Assembly: GCA_964354345.1 (NCBI GenBank)
Contig: CAYGZL010000004.1
Coordinates: 1-12,917 of the forward strand
DNA: 12,917 nucleotides
Direction of reading: 5' to 3'
Origin: CAYGZL01 sp964354345
Lineage (GTDB): Bacteria > Chloroflexota > Anaerolineae > Anaerolineales > UBA4823
Shown: positions 6,992 through 12,776 of the stretch, piece after piece
Numbering within the stretch: position 1 is the stretch's first letter
Layout of the letters: each line of letters starts with the position of its first letter
The notes under the pieces: model-generated
Databases searched by the model: none
What the model was told of the DNA's origin: nothing
The model's input: only the letters and a program-made list of their open reading frames with translations
Made by a program: the position numbers and the translations under genes

Positions 6992-9001
6992 TCATCCAGC
7001 TTCCTGCTGGAGCAGGGCAGCGTCTTCGGCCTGGGCAGCCCGCCGGCCTTTTTCGGTGTCAACGAAGGTTAATAATAATCCGCCGACGATAAATAAGATG
7101 ATAATGCTCAGCACAGCCGGTCGACTGCTGCCAAAAATCGTTCCTGCGGCGGCGAATAACAGGGGGCCCAGGAAGGACGAGAATTTTTCCATAATGCCAT
7201 ACAGCCCGAAGAATTCTCCGCTTTTCGCGGCGGGCGACATGGCGGCGTACAGGCTGCGGCTCAACGCCTGGCTGCCTCCCTGGACAACTGCCACCATCCA
7301 GGCCAAAAACCAGAACTCGATCACCGAATTTAAAAAGAAACCCCAGATAGCAATACCAGCATACATCACCAGGGCCAGCAAGATGCTGGATTTGGTGTTC
7401 AGTTTCTCAGCCAGGCCGCTGAAGAGCATTCTACCGAACAGGAAACACAACCCCAGGCCAACCAGTTCCAACAAGACTAACATGCCAATGATTATTCCCA
7501 GGTTGCTCTGGCGAATGCCCGGCAGGACTTCTATCGTTGCCAGGCTCATGCCATTGCCCTGGCTGGCAGGATTTACCTCGCCAGTATTCACCAGACTGAG
7601 CTTGTGTTCGCCCGGAGAGTCCGCCTGAATAGTCTGGGTGACCTCATAACGCCGGGTAGATTGATAAGCGTCGATTTTGAGGGGTTTGCCAGTGTCGGGG
7701 TCGGGATACGGTCTACCATCCAGGAGAACTGCCCAGATGCCTTGATCTGGTCCCTGGCTGTAGGTAATTCGCACCTTTTGGCCGTTGTAAGGGAAATCGA
7801 GGCTGGCCGCACTCTTCGAGGAGTTCAGATAAACTACATCCGCCTCAGCACCGACTTCCCGGGCGGGGATGGTTTGAGGCAGCCAATCGCCGCTCAGGTA
7901 GCGGTTCAACCGGTCGGGCAGGTAGCTGCCTTCACCCAGGTGAGTGGCGGTGTCGAGGAAGGTGGATGCTGGTGCGCCGCTGAGATGATTGGGCAACAAT
8001 CGAACGCCAGTGATGCCAACCAAGGGGAGCGCAATCAGGTTAAAAAGAACAAAAGCCAGATAAATTGGACGGCGTTTTTCCTCTCGGTTGGGCAAGCGGC
8101 CAAAGATCAGGCTGTAAGGAATGGCCACAAACTGCACCAGGAGCAGCGCCAGGATCAGTTCAACGCTGCCAAAGCCTAGCTCGGCGCCGTAAATAGCGGC
8201 AACGCCGATGATTGTACCGATCCCATCGTTATAAATCAGGAAGGCGACCAGGAACTTGAAAAGTTCCTGGTATTGGCGGATATCGCGCAGTGTCTCACCC
8301 AGGCGCTTAAAACTGGCTGAGATGGCGCTTGCGCCTTTGGCAAGCCGGGCGATGGCTGCACGTGGTTCAGGAACGGCTCTAAAGATGGGAATAGAAAAGA
8401 CCGCCCACCAGATCGCCACACTCAAGAAAGACAGGCGGGGGCCCCAGGTGCCTGGGATCATCTGGATCATCACGATGTTGATGGCCAGCAGCAGGCCGCC
8501 GCCCAGGTAACCCATGGCATACCCGCGCGCAGAAACGCTATCCTGGTCCTCTGAGCGAGCCACGTGGGGGAGGAGTGAGTCGTAAAAGGTATTGGCGCCA
8601 CTGAAACCAATTCGGCCGAGGATGCCCAGGATCGAAGCCAGGATCCAATCACCTGTGCCAACCAACACCAGCAGGGCAGTGGCGACAATGCCGATGCCGG
8701 CAAATATGGAAAGGAACCGCTTTTTGCCGCGCATAACATCGGAAATCGTACCTAAAATCGGGGAAAGAATAGCGATGATGAGTAAAGAAAGACTGAGGCC
8801 AAAACTCCAATAGGTAGTGGCTACAGTAGCGCTGGGTAAAGTCGAACCAGCTACCTGGCTGAAATAGACGGGCAACACTGCCGCCAGGATGGTTGTAGCA
8901 AAGGCGGAATTGGCCCAATCATACATCGTCCAGGCCCAGATGCGGTGTTTATATCCTTTATCACTGATTTGATCGTGCGGGGTGGTGCTCGCGATAGCCA
9001 T
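6992..9001 (-). CDS. UMF1/Atg22-like MFS transporter with inserted extracytoplasmic beta-sandwich domain
   Basis: A 669-residue inner-membrane protein. YDWANSAFATTI (27-38) and GGSQALSRSLYAAMSP (575-590) with EFFGLYGIMEKFSSFLGP (596-613) are hallmarks of the UMF1 family of the major facilitator superfamily, whose fungal relative Atg22 exports amino acids from the vacuole. The substrate here is unknown. Family members are usually about 430-500 residues with 12 helices. I count about 14 hydrophobic segments: roughly 28-50, 62-84, 97-116, 118-140, 162-182, 189-209, 247-272, 279-300, 312-333, 499-523, 538-558, 561-582, 602-624 and 628-647. Between 333 and 499 lies a long hydrophilic insert that the topology places outside. 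Its part at about 384-495 looks like a beta-sandwich. The start is ATG 8999-9001 with GGAGG six bases upstream. First gene of the run leading to menG, ubiX and a methyltransferase. Confidence 0.9.
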   Translation of the reverse strand: MAIASTTPHDQISDKGYKHRIWAWTMYDWANSAFATTILAAVLPVYFSQVAGSTLPSATVATTYWSFGLSLSLLIIAILSPILGTISDVMRGKKRFLSIFAGIGIVATALLVLVGTGDWILASILGILGRIGFSGANTFYDSLLPHVARSEDQDSVSARGYAMGYLGGGLLLAINIVMIQMIPGTWGPRLSFLSVAIWWAVFSIPIFRAVPEPRAAIARLAKGASAISASFKRLGETLRDIRQYQELFKFLVAFLIYNDGIGTIIGVAAIYGAELGFGSVELILALLLVQFVAIPYSLIFGRLPNREEKRRPIYLAFVLFNLIALPLVGITGVRLLPNHLSGAPASTFLDTATHLGEGSYLPDRLNRYLSGDWLPQTIPAREVGAEADVVYLNSSKSAASLDFPYNGQKVRITYSQGPDQGIWAVLLDGRPYPDPDTGKPLKIDAYQSTRRYEVTQTIQADSPGEHKLSLVNTGEVNPASQGNGMSLATIEVLPGIRQSNLGIIIGMLVLLELVGLGLCFLFGRMLFSGLAEKLNTKSSILLALVMYAGIAIWGFFLNSVIEFWFLAWMVAVVQGGSQALSRSLYAAMSPAAKSGEFFGLYGIMEKFSSFLGPLLFAAAGTIFGSSRPAVLSIIILFIVGGLLLTFVDTEKGRRAAQAEDAALLQQEAG

Positions 9002-9030
9002 GCAAAACCTCCATCACAAAAATTGGTACA

Positions 9031-9036
9031 ATTATA
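9031..9036 (-). promoter_or_regulatory. Candidate -10 element for the transporter-menG-ubiX operon
   Basis: The minus strand reads TATAAT here, 29 bases before the transporter ATG and ahead of its GGAGG. No good -35 is found 16-18 bases further upstream, so the promoter is only partly supported. Confidence 0.4.
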
Positions 9037-9075
9037 GTTGAGGTTGTAAGTTCTGCAGGGAGAAAATCAATAACT

Positions 9076-9105
9076 GGAATCCACCCGAATCCAGGCGGGT
9101 GATCC
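9076..9105. repeat. Inverted repeat in the transporter/yacL divergent region
   Basis: CACCCG (9082-9087) and CGGGTG (9096-9101) are perfectly complementary around an 8-base loop. GGAAT on the left and ATCC on the right extend the pairing imperfectly. It lies about 40 bases upstream of the transporter -10 element and ahead of a TATAAT on the plus strand (9117-9122) that could serve yacL. It may be an operator for the divergent pair. No T-run follows, so it is not a terminator. Confidence 0.3.
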
Positions 9106-9237
9106 AAAATCTGATTTATAATATATGCGACGCGCTATTATTTTTCTATTATCTGGGTAATAACCATAAAACCAGCAGGTTGTGTCTTCGGTATGGAACC
9201 TGTCAGGTTGGTTTGCAGTTATTCGGAGAATCTTAAC

Positions 9238-10317
9238 ATGAATATTGAACTTATCTTCCGTATTATTGGAATGATTGCGTTGGCAATCGTCGGAGTGTAT
9301 TGGGGAGACCGCCTGGGAAGTCTGGCCAATATTTCCCGGCTTGCTTCGACGATTGGTTTGGGTTTGATCGGAGCTTTGGTCGGGTTTGTTTGTGCACCAT
9401 ATGTGACTACCCGAGCGGCGCGTACGCTGCGTACCTCCTTGAGTAAGTTCCCAGCTCAAACCCTGTTTGCGGGTTTGCTCGGTTTAATTGTTGGTTTGAT
9501 TGTGGCGGCGCTTTCGGCGTTACCCTTATCTTTGTTGCCTCCCCCATTTGGGAATTTGATACCGGTGATCGGGGCGGTGATTTTTAGCTATTTTGGGATT
9601 GTTATTTTTGTCGTCCGGCAAACTGACATCTTTACAGTATTCCGCTCACGTTTCGCGAACCGTTCTCCAGAACAGGCTGAAGATGCCGGCAAGCCTGTGG
9701 CGGGAGTGGATGAGGGGCGCACGGTTCTACTCGACACGAGCGTAATCATTGATGGACGCATTGCTGACATAGCCAAAACTGGTTTTCTGACCGGTACGTT
9801 GTTAATCCCCCGCTTTGTCTTGAACGAATTGCAATATATCGCCGATTCATCGGACAATTTGCGCCGGCAGCGCGGTCGCCGTGGGATGGAGGTGCTGGCG
9901 CAATTACAAAAAGACAACACGATCCCGGTGCGAATTAGTGATATTGATGTCGAAGGGATTCGGGAAGTGGACGATAAACTGGTCGTATTAGCGCGCCAGT
10001 TGCGTTGCCCGATCTTGACCAATGATTACAATTTAAACCGCATTGCCGATTTGCAAGGGGTCAAAGTTTTGAATGTGAATGAGCTGGCGAATGCAGTCAA
10101 GTCGGTATTGCTGCCGGGTGAATCTTTAACGGTGCAGGTGATTCAGGAAGGTCGTGAGGCGGATCAGGGGGTGGCCTACCTGGATGATGGTACGATGGTG
10201 GTTGTGGAAGATGGCCGGAATTACATCAATAAGCGGGTGAATGTAACAGTAACTAAGGTGTTGCAAACTGCGGCTGGCCGGATGATCTTTGCCCGCCTGG
10301 ATACTAATGGACGGTAA
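9238..10317 (+). CDS. YacL-like PIN and TRAM domain membrane protein
   Basis: A 359-residue protein. Four hydrophobic helices (about 5-22, 37-55, 73-98, 105-127) anchor it in the membrane. A PIN nuclease domain (about 162-290) carries the acidic set LLDTSVIIDGR (Asp166), LNELQ (Glu197), VDDKL (Asp245/246) and TNDYNLNRIA (Asp263), all expected for metal-dependent RNA cleavage. A C-terminal TRAM domain (about 293-354; GVAYLDDGTMVVVEDGR) is a likely RNA-binding module. The order membrane-PIN-TRAM and the length match Bacillus YacL; the natural RNA target is not established. The start is ATG 9238, with GGAGAA (9225-9230) seven bases upstream. An in-frame ATG at 9193 lacks a ribosome site and would add 15 poor residues. 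It is not a toxin of a VapBC pair: there is no antitoxin neighbour and the membrane and TRAM parts are foreign to VapC. rlmB follows 18 bases later. Confidence 0.92.
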   Translation: MNIELIFRIIGMIALAIVGVYWGDRLGSLANISRLASTIGLGLIGALVGFVCAPYVTTRAARTLRTSLSKFPAQTLFAGLLGLIVGLIVAALSALPLSLLPPPFGNLIPVIGAVIFSYFGIVIFVVRQTDIFTVFRSRFANRSPEQAEDAGKPVAGVDEGRTVLLDTSVIIDGRIADIAKTGFLTGTLLIPRFVLNELQYIADSSDNLRRQRGRRGMEVLAQLQKDNTIPVRISDIDVEGIREVDDKLVVLARQLRCPILTNDYNLNRIADLQGVKVLNVNELANAVKSVLLPGESLTVQVIQEGREADQGVAYLDDGTMVVVEDGRNYINKRVNVTVTKVLQTAAGRMIFARLDTNGR

Positions 10318-10335
10318 GGTGGGTAGCCGCGCGCC

Positions 10336-11115
10336 ATGAAAGAATGGCTTTACGGCCGGAACGCGGTTTACGAGGCTTTACGCGCTGACCGACGCCAGTT
10401 CTTTCATTTATGGGTGGCTCAGGGGGTTCAGGAAAAAGGCCGCCTGGCACAGGTGCTCGAGACCTGCACCACGAAAAAAATCCCCATTGAGCAGGTACCT
10501 CGGGCGCGCTTGGATACCTTGAGCGATGGCCACCAGGGGGTAGCGTTGGAGTGCAGCGGCTATCCATACCAGGCTCTCGCAGATATGCTTGAGTTGGCCA
10601 ATCAACGCCAGGAAGCGCCATTCCTGTTGATCCTGGATACTTTACAGGATCCGCAGAACCTGGGGACATTGTTGCGTACCGCGGAGATCGTTGGCGTGCA
10701 CGGTGTTCTATTGCCTTTTAAGCATACTGTCACAGTTACACCGGCGGTGGTCAATGCCTCGTCGGGCGCGAGTGAGCACCTGTTGGTAACTCAGGTCAAC
10801 CTGGCTCAAGCGATTGGTGCGTTAAAGAAAGCTGATGTGTGGGTAATTGGGTTGGAAGATCACCCGGCCGCGCAGGAATTGGATCAGGTGCGGTTGGATG
10901 GACCGCTGGCGCTGGTGGTTGGCAATGAAGGGCATGGGATGCGGTCCTTGGTGCGAGATTTGTGCGATATCCTGTTGCGGCTGCCGATGCGCGGCCAGAT
11001 CGAGTCGCTGAATGCGGCGGTGGCTGGCTCGGTGGCGCTTTACCTGGTATGGCAGGTGCGTGGCTTTGAAAAAAGAATGGCGCGCCGCGGAACGAACCTC
11101 CAGGGCGCGCCATGA
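10336..11115 (+). CDS. rlmB: 23S rRNA (guanosine-2'-O-)-methyltransferase, TrmH/SpoU family
   Basis: A SPOUT-fold enzyme using SAM to methylate a ribose 2'-OH, most likely G2251 of 23S rRNA in the peptidyl-transferase P loop. It has 259 residues. The N-terminal substrate-binding domain begins with WLYGRNAVYEAL (4-15) and includes SDGHQGVALEC (63-73). The SPOUT motifs are motif 1 LDTLQDPQNLGTLLRTAE (100-117, with Asn108 and Arg114), motif 2 LVVGNEGHGM (193-202) and motif 3 LPMRGQIESLNAAVAGSVAL (216-235). The knotted fold acts as a dimer in relatives. The start is ATG 10336; the only ribosome-like site is AGGTGGG (10317-10323), rather far at 12 bases, so translation may depend on coupling to yacL. 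A relative such as a tRNA Gm18 methylase is less likely given the N-terminal domain. An 11-base direct repeat spans its start and stop. Confidence 0.93.
   Translation: MKEWLYGRNAVYEALRADRRQFFHLWVAQGVQEKGRLAQVLETCTTKKIPIEQVPRARLDTLSDGHQGVALECSGYPYQALADMLELANQRQEAPFLLILDTLQDPQNLGTLLRTAEIVGVHGVLLPFKHTVTVTPAVVNASSGASEHLLVTQVNLAQAIGALKKADVWVIGLEDHPAAQELDQVRLDGPLALVVGNEGHGMRSLVRDLCDILLRLPMRGQIESLNAAVAGSVALYLVWQVRGFEKRMARRGTNLQGAP
11077..11113. repeat. 10-bp perfect inverted repeat at the 3' end of rlmB
   Basis: ATGGCGCGCC (11077-11086) and GGCGCGCCAT (11104-11113) would form a strong hairpin with a 17-base loop over the last codons and stop of rlmB. No T-run follows on either strand. It could slow RNA decay or assist termination, or reflect a local abundance of the GGCGCGCC octamer. 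Confidence 0.5.
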
Positions 11116-11139
11116 CCGGGTTAAGCTAGCGAACTCAGA

Positions 11140-11166
11140 TCTGCCCTTTACTGCGCTCAGGGCAGA
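11140..11166. terminator. Candidate bidirectional terminator between rlmB and the MerR gene
   Basis: TCTGCCCT (11140-11147) pairs perfectly with AGGGCAGA (11159-11166) across an 11-base loop, in the short space between two convergent genes. Position and stem suit a shared terminator, but neither strand shows a proper T-run, so it may act only weakly. Confidence 0.4.
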
Positions 11167-11180
11167 CTCCTTAACTCCTC

Positions 11181-12020
11181 CTAGGCTTTCACAATTGGGA
11201 AGTAGATATAAAGGAGCGAGGCAGGGTCGGCTGCATCATTGAAGGTTTCCGGATAGTACTCGAAGTCTGCTCCATCGCCGGGTCGAAATCCGGACTTAGG
11301 TAGCCACTCGTTCAGGATGTAGTGATAGGTCGGCCCGATGTTCTTGATCCCCAGACATTCAAACACCGCATAGGTCTGCGCTGGCACTTCCCGACCGACC
11401 ATTCCCTCAGGAATGTCGGTCAATTCGGTGACGGGTAAGCTGGCGACATAGTCTACCAGACCAGACTGATTCTGGAAACATAGCCCATATGCGATCTCCG
11501 GGCCCGGCGCCAGGTGCTTGATCTCGGCCATACGCGGCATGAACTTGTCCCACATTTGACCGATCTCGCTGTTCTCGTTCTTCCCTAAGTACGGCATGCC
11601 CACTGCCATAAATTTATCAAGCTGTACAATCTTGGGTTCCATAATCATTTGCTCCTTGACTTCTGCTGGTGGTTTTTGGCTTTCTTGCTCGATGAGCTTT
11701 AAGCGGTTGTTGATTTGCGCTAGCTGTTGTTGTGCTGATCGCACCTGCTGTTCGATCTCCGCTTTCCGCAACAACAACATACCCTTGAGTTGATCTTGCG
11801 ACAGGTCTTCTGCCAGGAGGCTGGCGATCTGCTCGAGGGAGAATCCCAGCTCTTTGAGAACCAGAATGCGGTTTAACTTCATGAGCTGATCCGTAGAGTA
11901 ATACCTGTAGCGAGTGAAGCGGTCGATATCATGCGGCTTGAGCAGTCCGATCTCGTCGTAATAGCGCAAGGTCTTGATAGACACACGGCTGAGTTTTGAA
12001 AAGTCTCCGATCCTGAACAT
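11181..12020 (-). CDS. MerR-family regulator with GyrI-like effector-binding domain (BmrR type)
   Basis: A 279-residue activator. Residues 1-70 are the MerR winged helix-turn-helix: MFRIGDFSKLSRVSIKTLRY, YYDEIGLLKP (20-29), and the wing RFTRYRYYSTDQLMKLNRI (34-52). A dimerising coiled coil follows (about 74-118, rich in Gln and Leu). Residues about 127-279 form a GyrI/AraC-type effector domain ending ADFEYYPETFN and LYIYFPIVKA, with an acidic residue in the YP motif as in BmrR-like multidrug sensors. It probably binds a hydrophobic or cationic compound. I choose ATG 12018-12020. An in-frame ATG at 12065 seems attractive because AGGAGG lies ten bases upstream, but that AGGAGG is half of the operator and transcription should begin near 12060, after it. 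No efflux pump gene is adjacent, so besides itself the target is unknown. Confidence 0.9.
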   Translation of the reverse strand: MFRIGDFSKLSRVSIKTLRYYDEIGLLKPHDIDRFTRYRYYSTDQLMKLNRILVLKELGFSLEQIASLLAEDLSQDQLKGMLLLRKAEIEQQVRSAQQQLAQINNRLKLIEQESQKPPAEVKEQMIMEPKIVQLDKFMAVGMPYLGKNENSEIGQMWDKFMPRMAEIKHLAPGPEIAYGLCFQNQSGLVDYVASLPVTELTDIPEGMVGREVPAQTYAVFECLGIKNIGPTYHYILNEWLPKSGFRPGDGADFEYYPETFNDAADPASLLYIYFPIVKA

Positions 12021-12066
12021 AGTTTCGTTCCGCGCGGTTGGATAGGTTGAAGTTCCTTCGTACATA

Positions 12067-12097
12067 AGGATACACCCTCCTGTGGGGGGAGAGTCAA
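12067..12097 (-). promoter_or_regulatory. MerR-type promoter/operator with 19-bp spacer
   Basis: The minus strand reads TTGACT (complement of 12092-12097), exactly 19 bases, then TATCCT (complement of 12067-12072). Within the spacer ACTCTCC and GGAGGGT form a dyad (6 of 7 positions) about a 7-base centre. A spacer two bases over the optimum with a dyad between the two boxes is the defining layout of MerR-activated promoters, and the sequence resembles the BmrR class of sites. It implies autoregulation of the adjacent MerR gene. Confidence 0.75.
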
Positions 12098-12125
12098 GAG
12101 GAAAAAGGGAAAAGTGCGCGAGGTA

Positions 12126-12154
12126 TTGACGTTCAACTTAAATCCTGATAGACT
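12126..12154 (+). promoter_or_regulatory. Upstream promoter P1 of the tRNA-tuf region
   Basis: TTGACG (12126-12131), a 17-base spacer, and TAGACT (12149-12154) preceded by TGA, an extended -10. Transcription would start near 12161. It faces away from the MerR gene, and the first annotated gene downstream is tRNA-Thr at 12311. Confidence 0.5.
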
Positions 12155-12160
12155 CGCTTG

Positions 12161-12224
12161 CCATGCGTCAGTCCGGCTGGCGTAAAATATTAGGCGGCCA
12201 ATCGTTGGCAGATTGGCGCGTTTT
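12161..12224 (+). ncRNA. Possible short RNA or leader attenuator with two hairpins
   Basis: Starting at the predicted P1 start site, the first hairpin is 12164-12184 (8 bp with two G-U pairs, 5-base loop). The second is 12197-12217 (GCCAATC/GATTGGC, 7 perfect pairs, 7-base loop), followed three bases later by TTTT (12221-12224), a weak intrinsic-terminator shape. It could be an independent RNA of about 64 bases, or an attenuator limiting P1 transcription into the tRNAs. There is no homology evidence. Confidence 0.3.
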
Positions 12225-12246
12225 ATCATCATCCCCCTCCAAGACC

Positions 12247-12275
12247 TTGTCGCAAGGGAGGGCGTCTGGTATAAT
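12247..12275 (+). promoter_or_regulatory. Main promoter P2 of the tRNA-tuf operon
   Basis: TTGTCG (12247-12252), a 17-base spacer, then a perfect TATAAT (12270-12275) with an extended TGG just before it. The start site would be near 12282, about 29 bases ahead of tRNA-Thr. A strong promoter is expected for tRNAs and EF-Tu. Confidence 0.75.
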
Positions 12276-12310
12276 GCTGTTCGCCTTCGGTCTGGAACTT
12301 TACAATTCTT

Positions 12311-12386
12311 GCCGACGTAGCTCAATCGGCAGAGCAACCGCCTTGTAAGTGGTAGGTTATGGGTTCGATTCCCATCGTCGGCTCCA
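12311..12386 (+). tRNA. tRNA-Thr (anticodon UGU)
   Basis: A full cloverleaf. Acceptor GCCGACG pairs with CGTCGGC; the D-arm is TAGCTCAATCGGCAGAGC; the anticodon stem ACCGC/GTGGT (one G-U) carries loop CTTGTAA with TGT at 12344-12346; the T-arm is ATGGG-TTCGATT-CCCAT. The discriminator is T, and CCA is encoded (12384-12386), unlike in the two tRNAs that follow. It reads ACA and related threonine codons. Confidence 0.97.
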
Positions 12387-12487
12387 GATATTGTTGATTG
12401 GAGAATGTCGCTTGTTGATTTATTCTATCTATCTTGAGGGATGGGAGTGTGAAATCAGCAATCTACAGTCAGCAATCAATAATTCAT
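12387..12487 (+). other. Spacer between tRNA-Thr and tRNA-Tyr with nested complementary repeats
   Basis: TTGTTGATT occurs twice (12391-12399 and 12412-12420) and TCAGCAATC twice (12455-12463 and 12469-12477). TTGTTGATT 12412-12420 pairs with AATCAGCAA 12453-12461 (nine pairs, one G-U), and TTGATTG 12394-12400 pairs with CAATCAA 12473-12479, giving a nested stem. It may guide RNase processing of the precursor. No gene is seen. Confidence 0.4.
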
Positions 12488-12570
12488 GGGCGGTTACCCA
12501 AGTGGCCAAAGGGGTCTGACTGTAAATCAGATGGCGGACGCCTTCGGAGGTTCGAATCCTTCACCGCCCA
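12488..12570 (+). tRNA. tRNA-Tyr (anticodon GUA)
   Basis: A class II tRNA with a long variable arm. Acceptor GGGCGGT pairs with ACCGCCC; D-stem CCC/GGG; anticodon stem TCTGA/TCAGA with loop CTGTAAA, anticodon GTA at 12522-12524; variable arm about 12532-12545 with its own short stem; T-arm GGAGG-TTCGAAT-CCTTC. The discriminator is A12570. The next bases are CCT, so the CCA end is not fully encoded. Confidence 0.96.
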
Positions 12571-12652
12571 CCTTGTTTCGTCTCGGTGGCGAGCAGCCCT
12601 GGGCAGCGTTGACTGATTGGCGACTACCAGACTGCGAGACGTGGGGACGAAT

Positions 12653-12725
12653 GCCCTCATAGCTCAGTCGGTAGAGCACGCCCTTGGTAAGGGCGGGGTC
12701 ATGGGTTCAAATCCCATTGAGGGCT
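12653..12725 (+). tRNA. tRNA-Thr (anticodon GGU)
   Basis: Acceptor GCCCTCA pairs with TGAGGGC; anticodon stem CGCCC/GGGCG with loop TTGGTAA, anticodon GGT at 12686-12688; T-arm ATGGG-TTCAAAT-CCCAT. The discriminator is T and CCA is not encoded (CAG follows). It decodes ACC and ACU. The order Thr-Tyr-Thr-tuf resembles the E. coli thrU-tyrU-glyT-thrT-tufB operon without the glycine tRNA. Confidence 0.96.
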
Positions 12726-12776
12726 CAGGTTGCCGAACTTGATCGTGGAACAGTCTTTGTAAGGAGAAGAAATCAT

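Noticed and set aside
6973..7062. Upstream TTG start of menG giving a 71-base overlap with the transporter
   Set aside because: The extra residues do not look like the family N-terminus, and AGGAG is correctly spaced only for TTG 6972.
7604..8179. 191-residue plus-strand frame (and a 190-residue one at 7056-7628)
   Set aside because: Both are antisense to the transporter, with no ribosome site or recognisable domain. The minus-strand frame is clearly the real one.
9588..10022. 144-residue minus-strand frame
   Set aside because: It mirrors the PIN domain of the YacL-like gene, whose motifs are unmistakable on the plus strand.
9238..10317. Possible VapC-type toxin because of the PIN domain
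   Set aside because: Four membrane helices and a C-terminal TRAM domain identify a YacL-type housekeeping protein, and there is no antitoxin gene nearby.
11879..12337. 152-residue minus-strand frame reaching into tRNA-Thr
   Set aside because: It overlaps the MerR gene in another frame, crosses the operator and part of a tRNA, and shows no known domain.
12163..12348. 61-residue plus-strand frame downstream of P1
   Set aside because: It runs into tRNA-Thr and lacks a ribosome site. The hairpins in the same stretch explain the region better.
12571..12652. Hidden tRNA-Gly between tRNA-Tyr and tRNA-Thr(GGU)
   Set aside because: I found no T-arm consensus, D-arm or anticodon stem. Only a 7-bp long-range stem is present.
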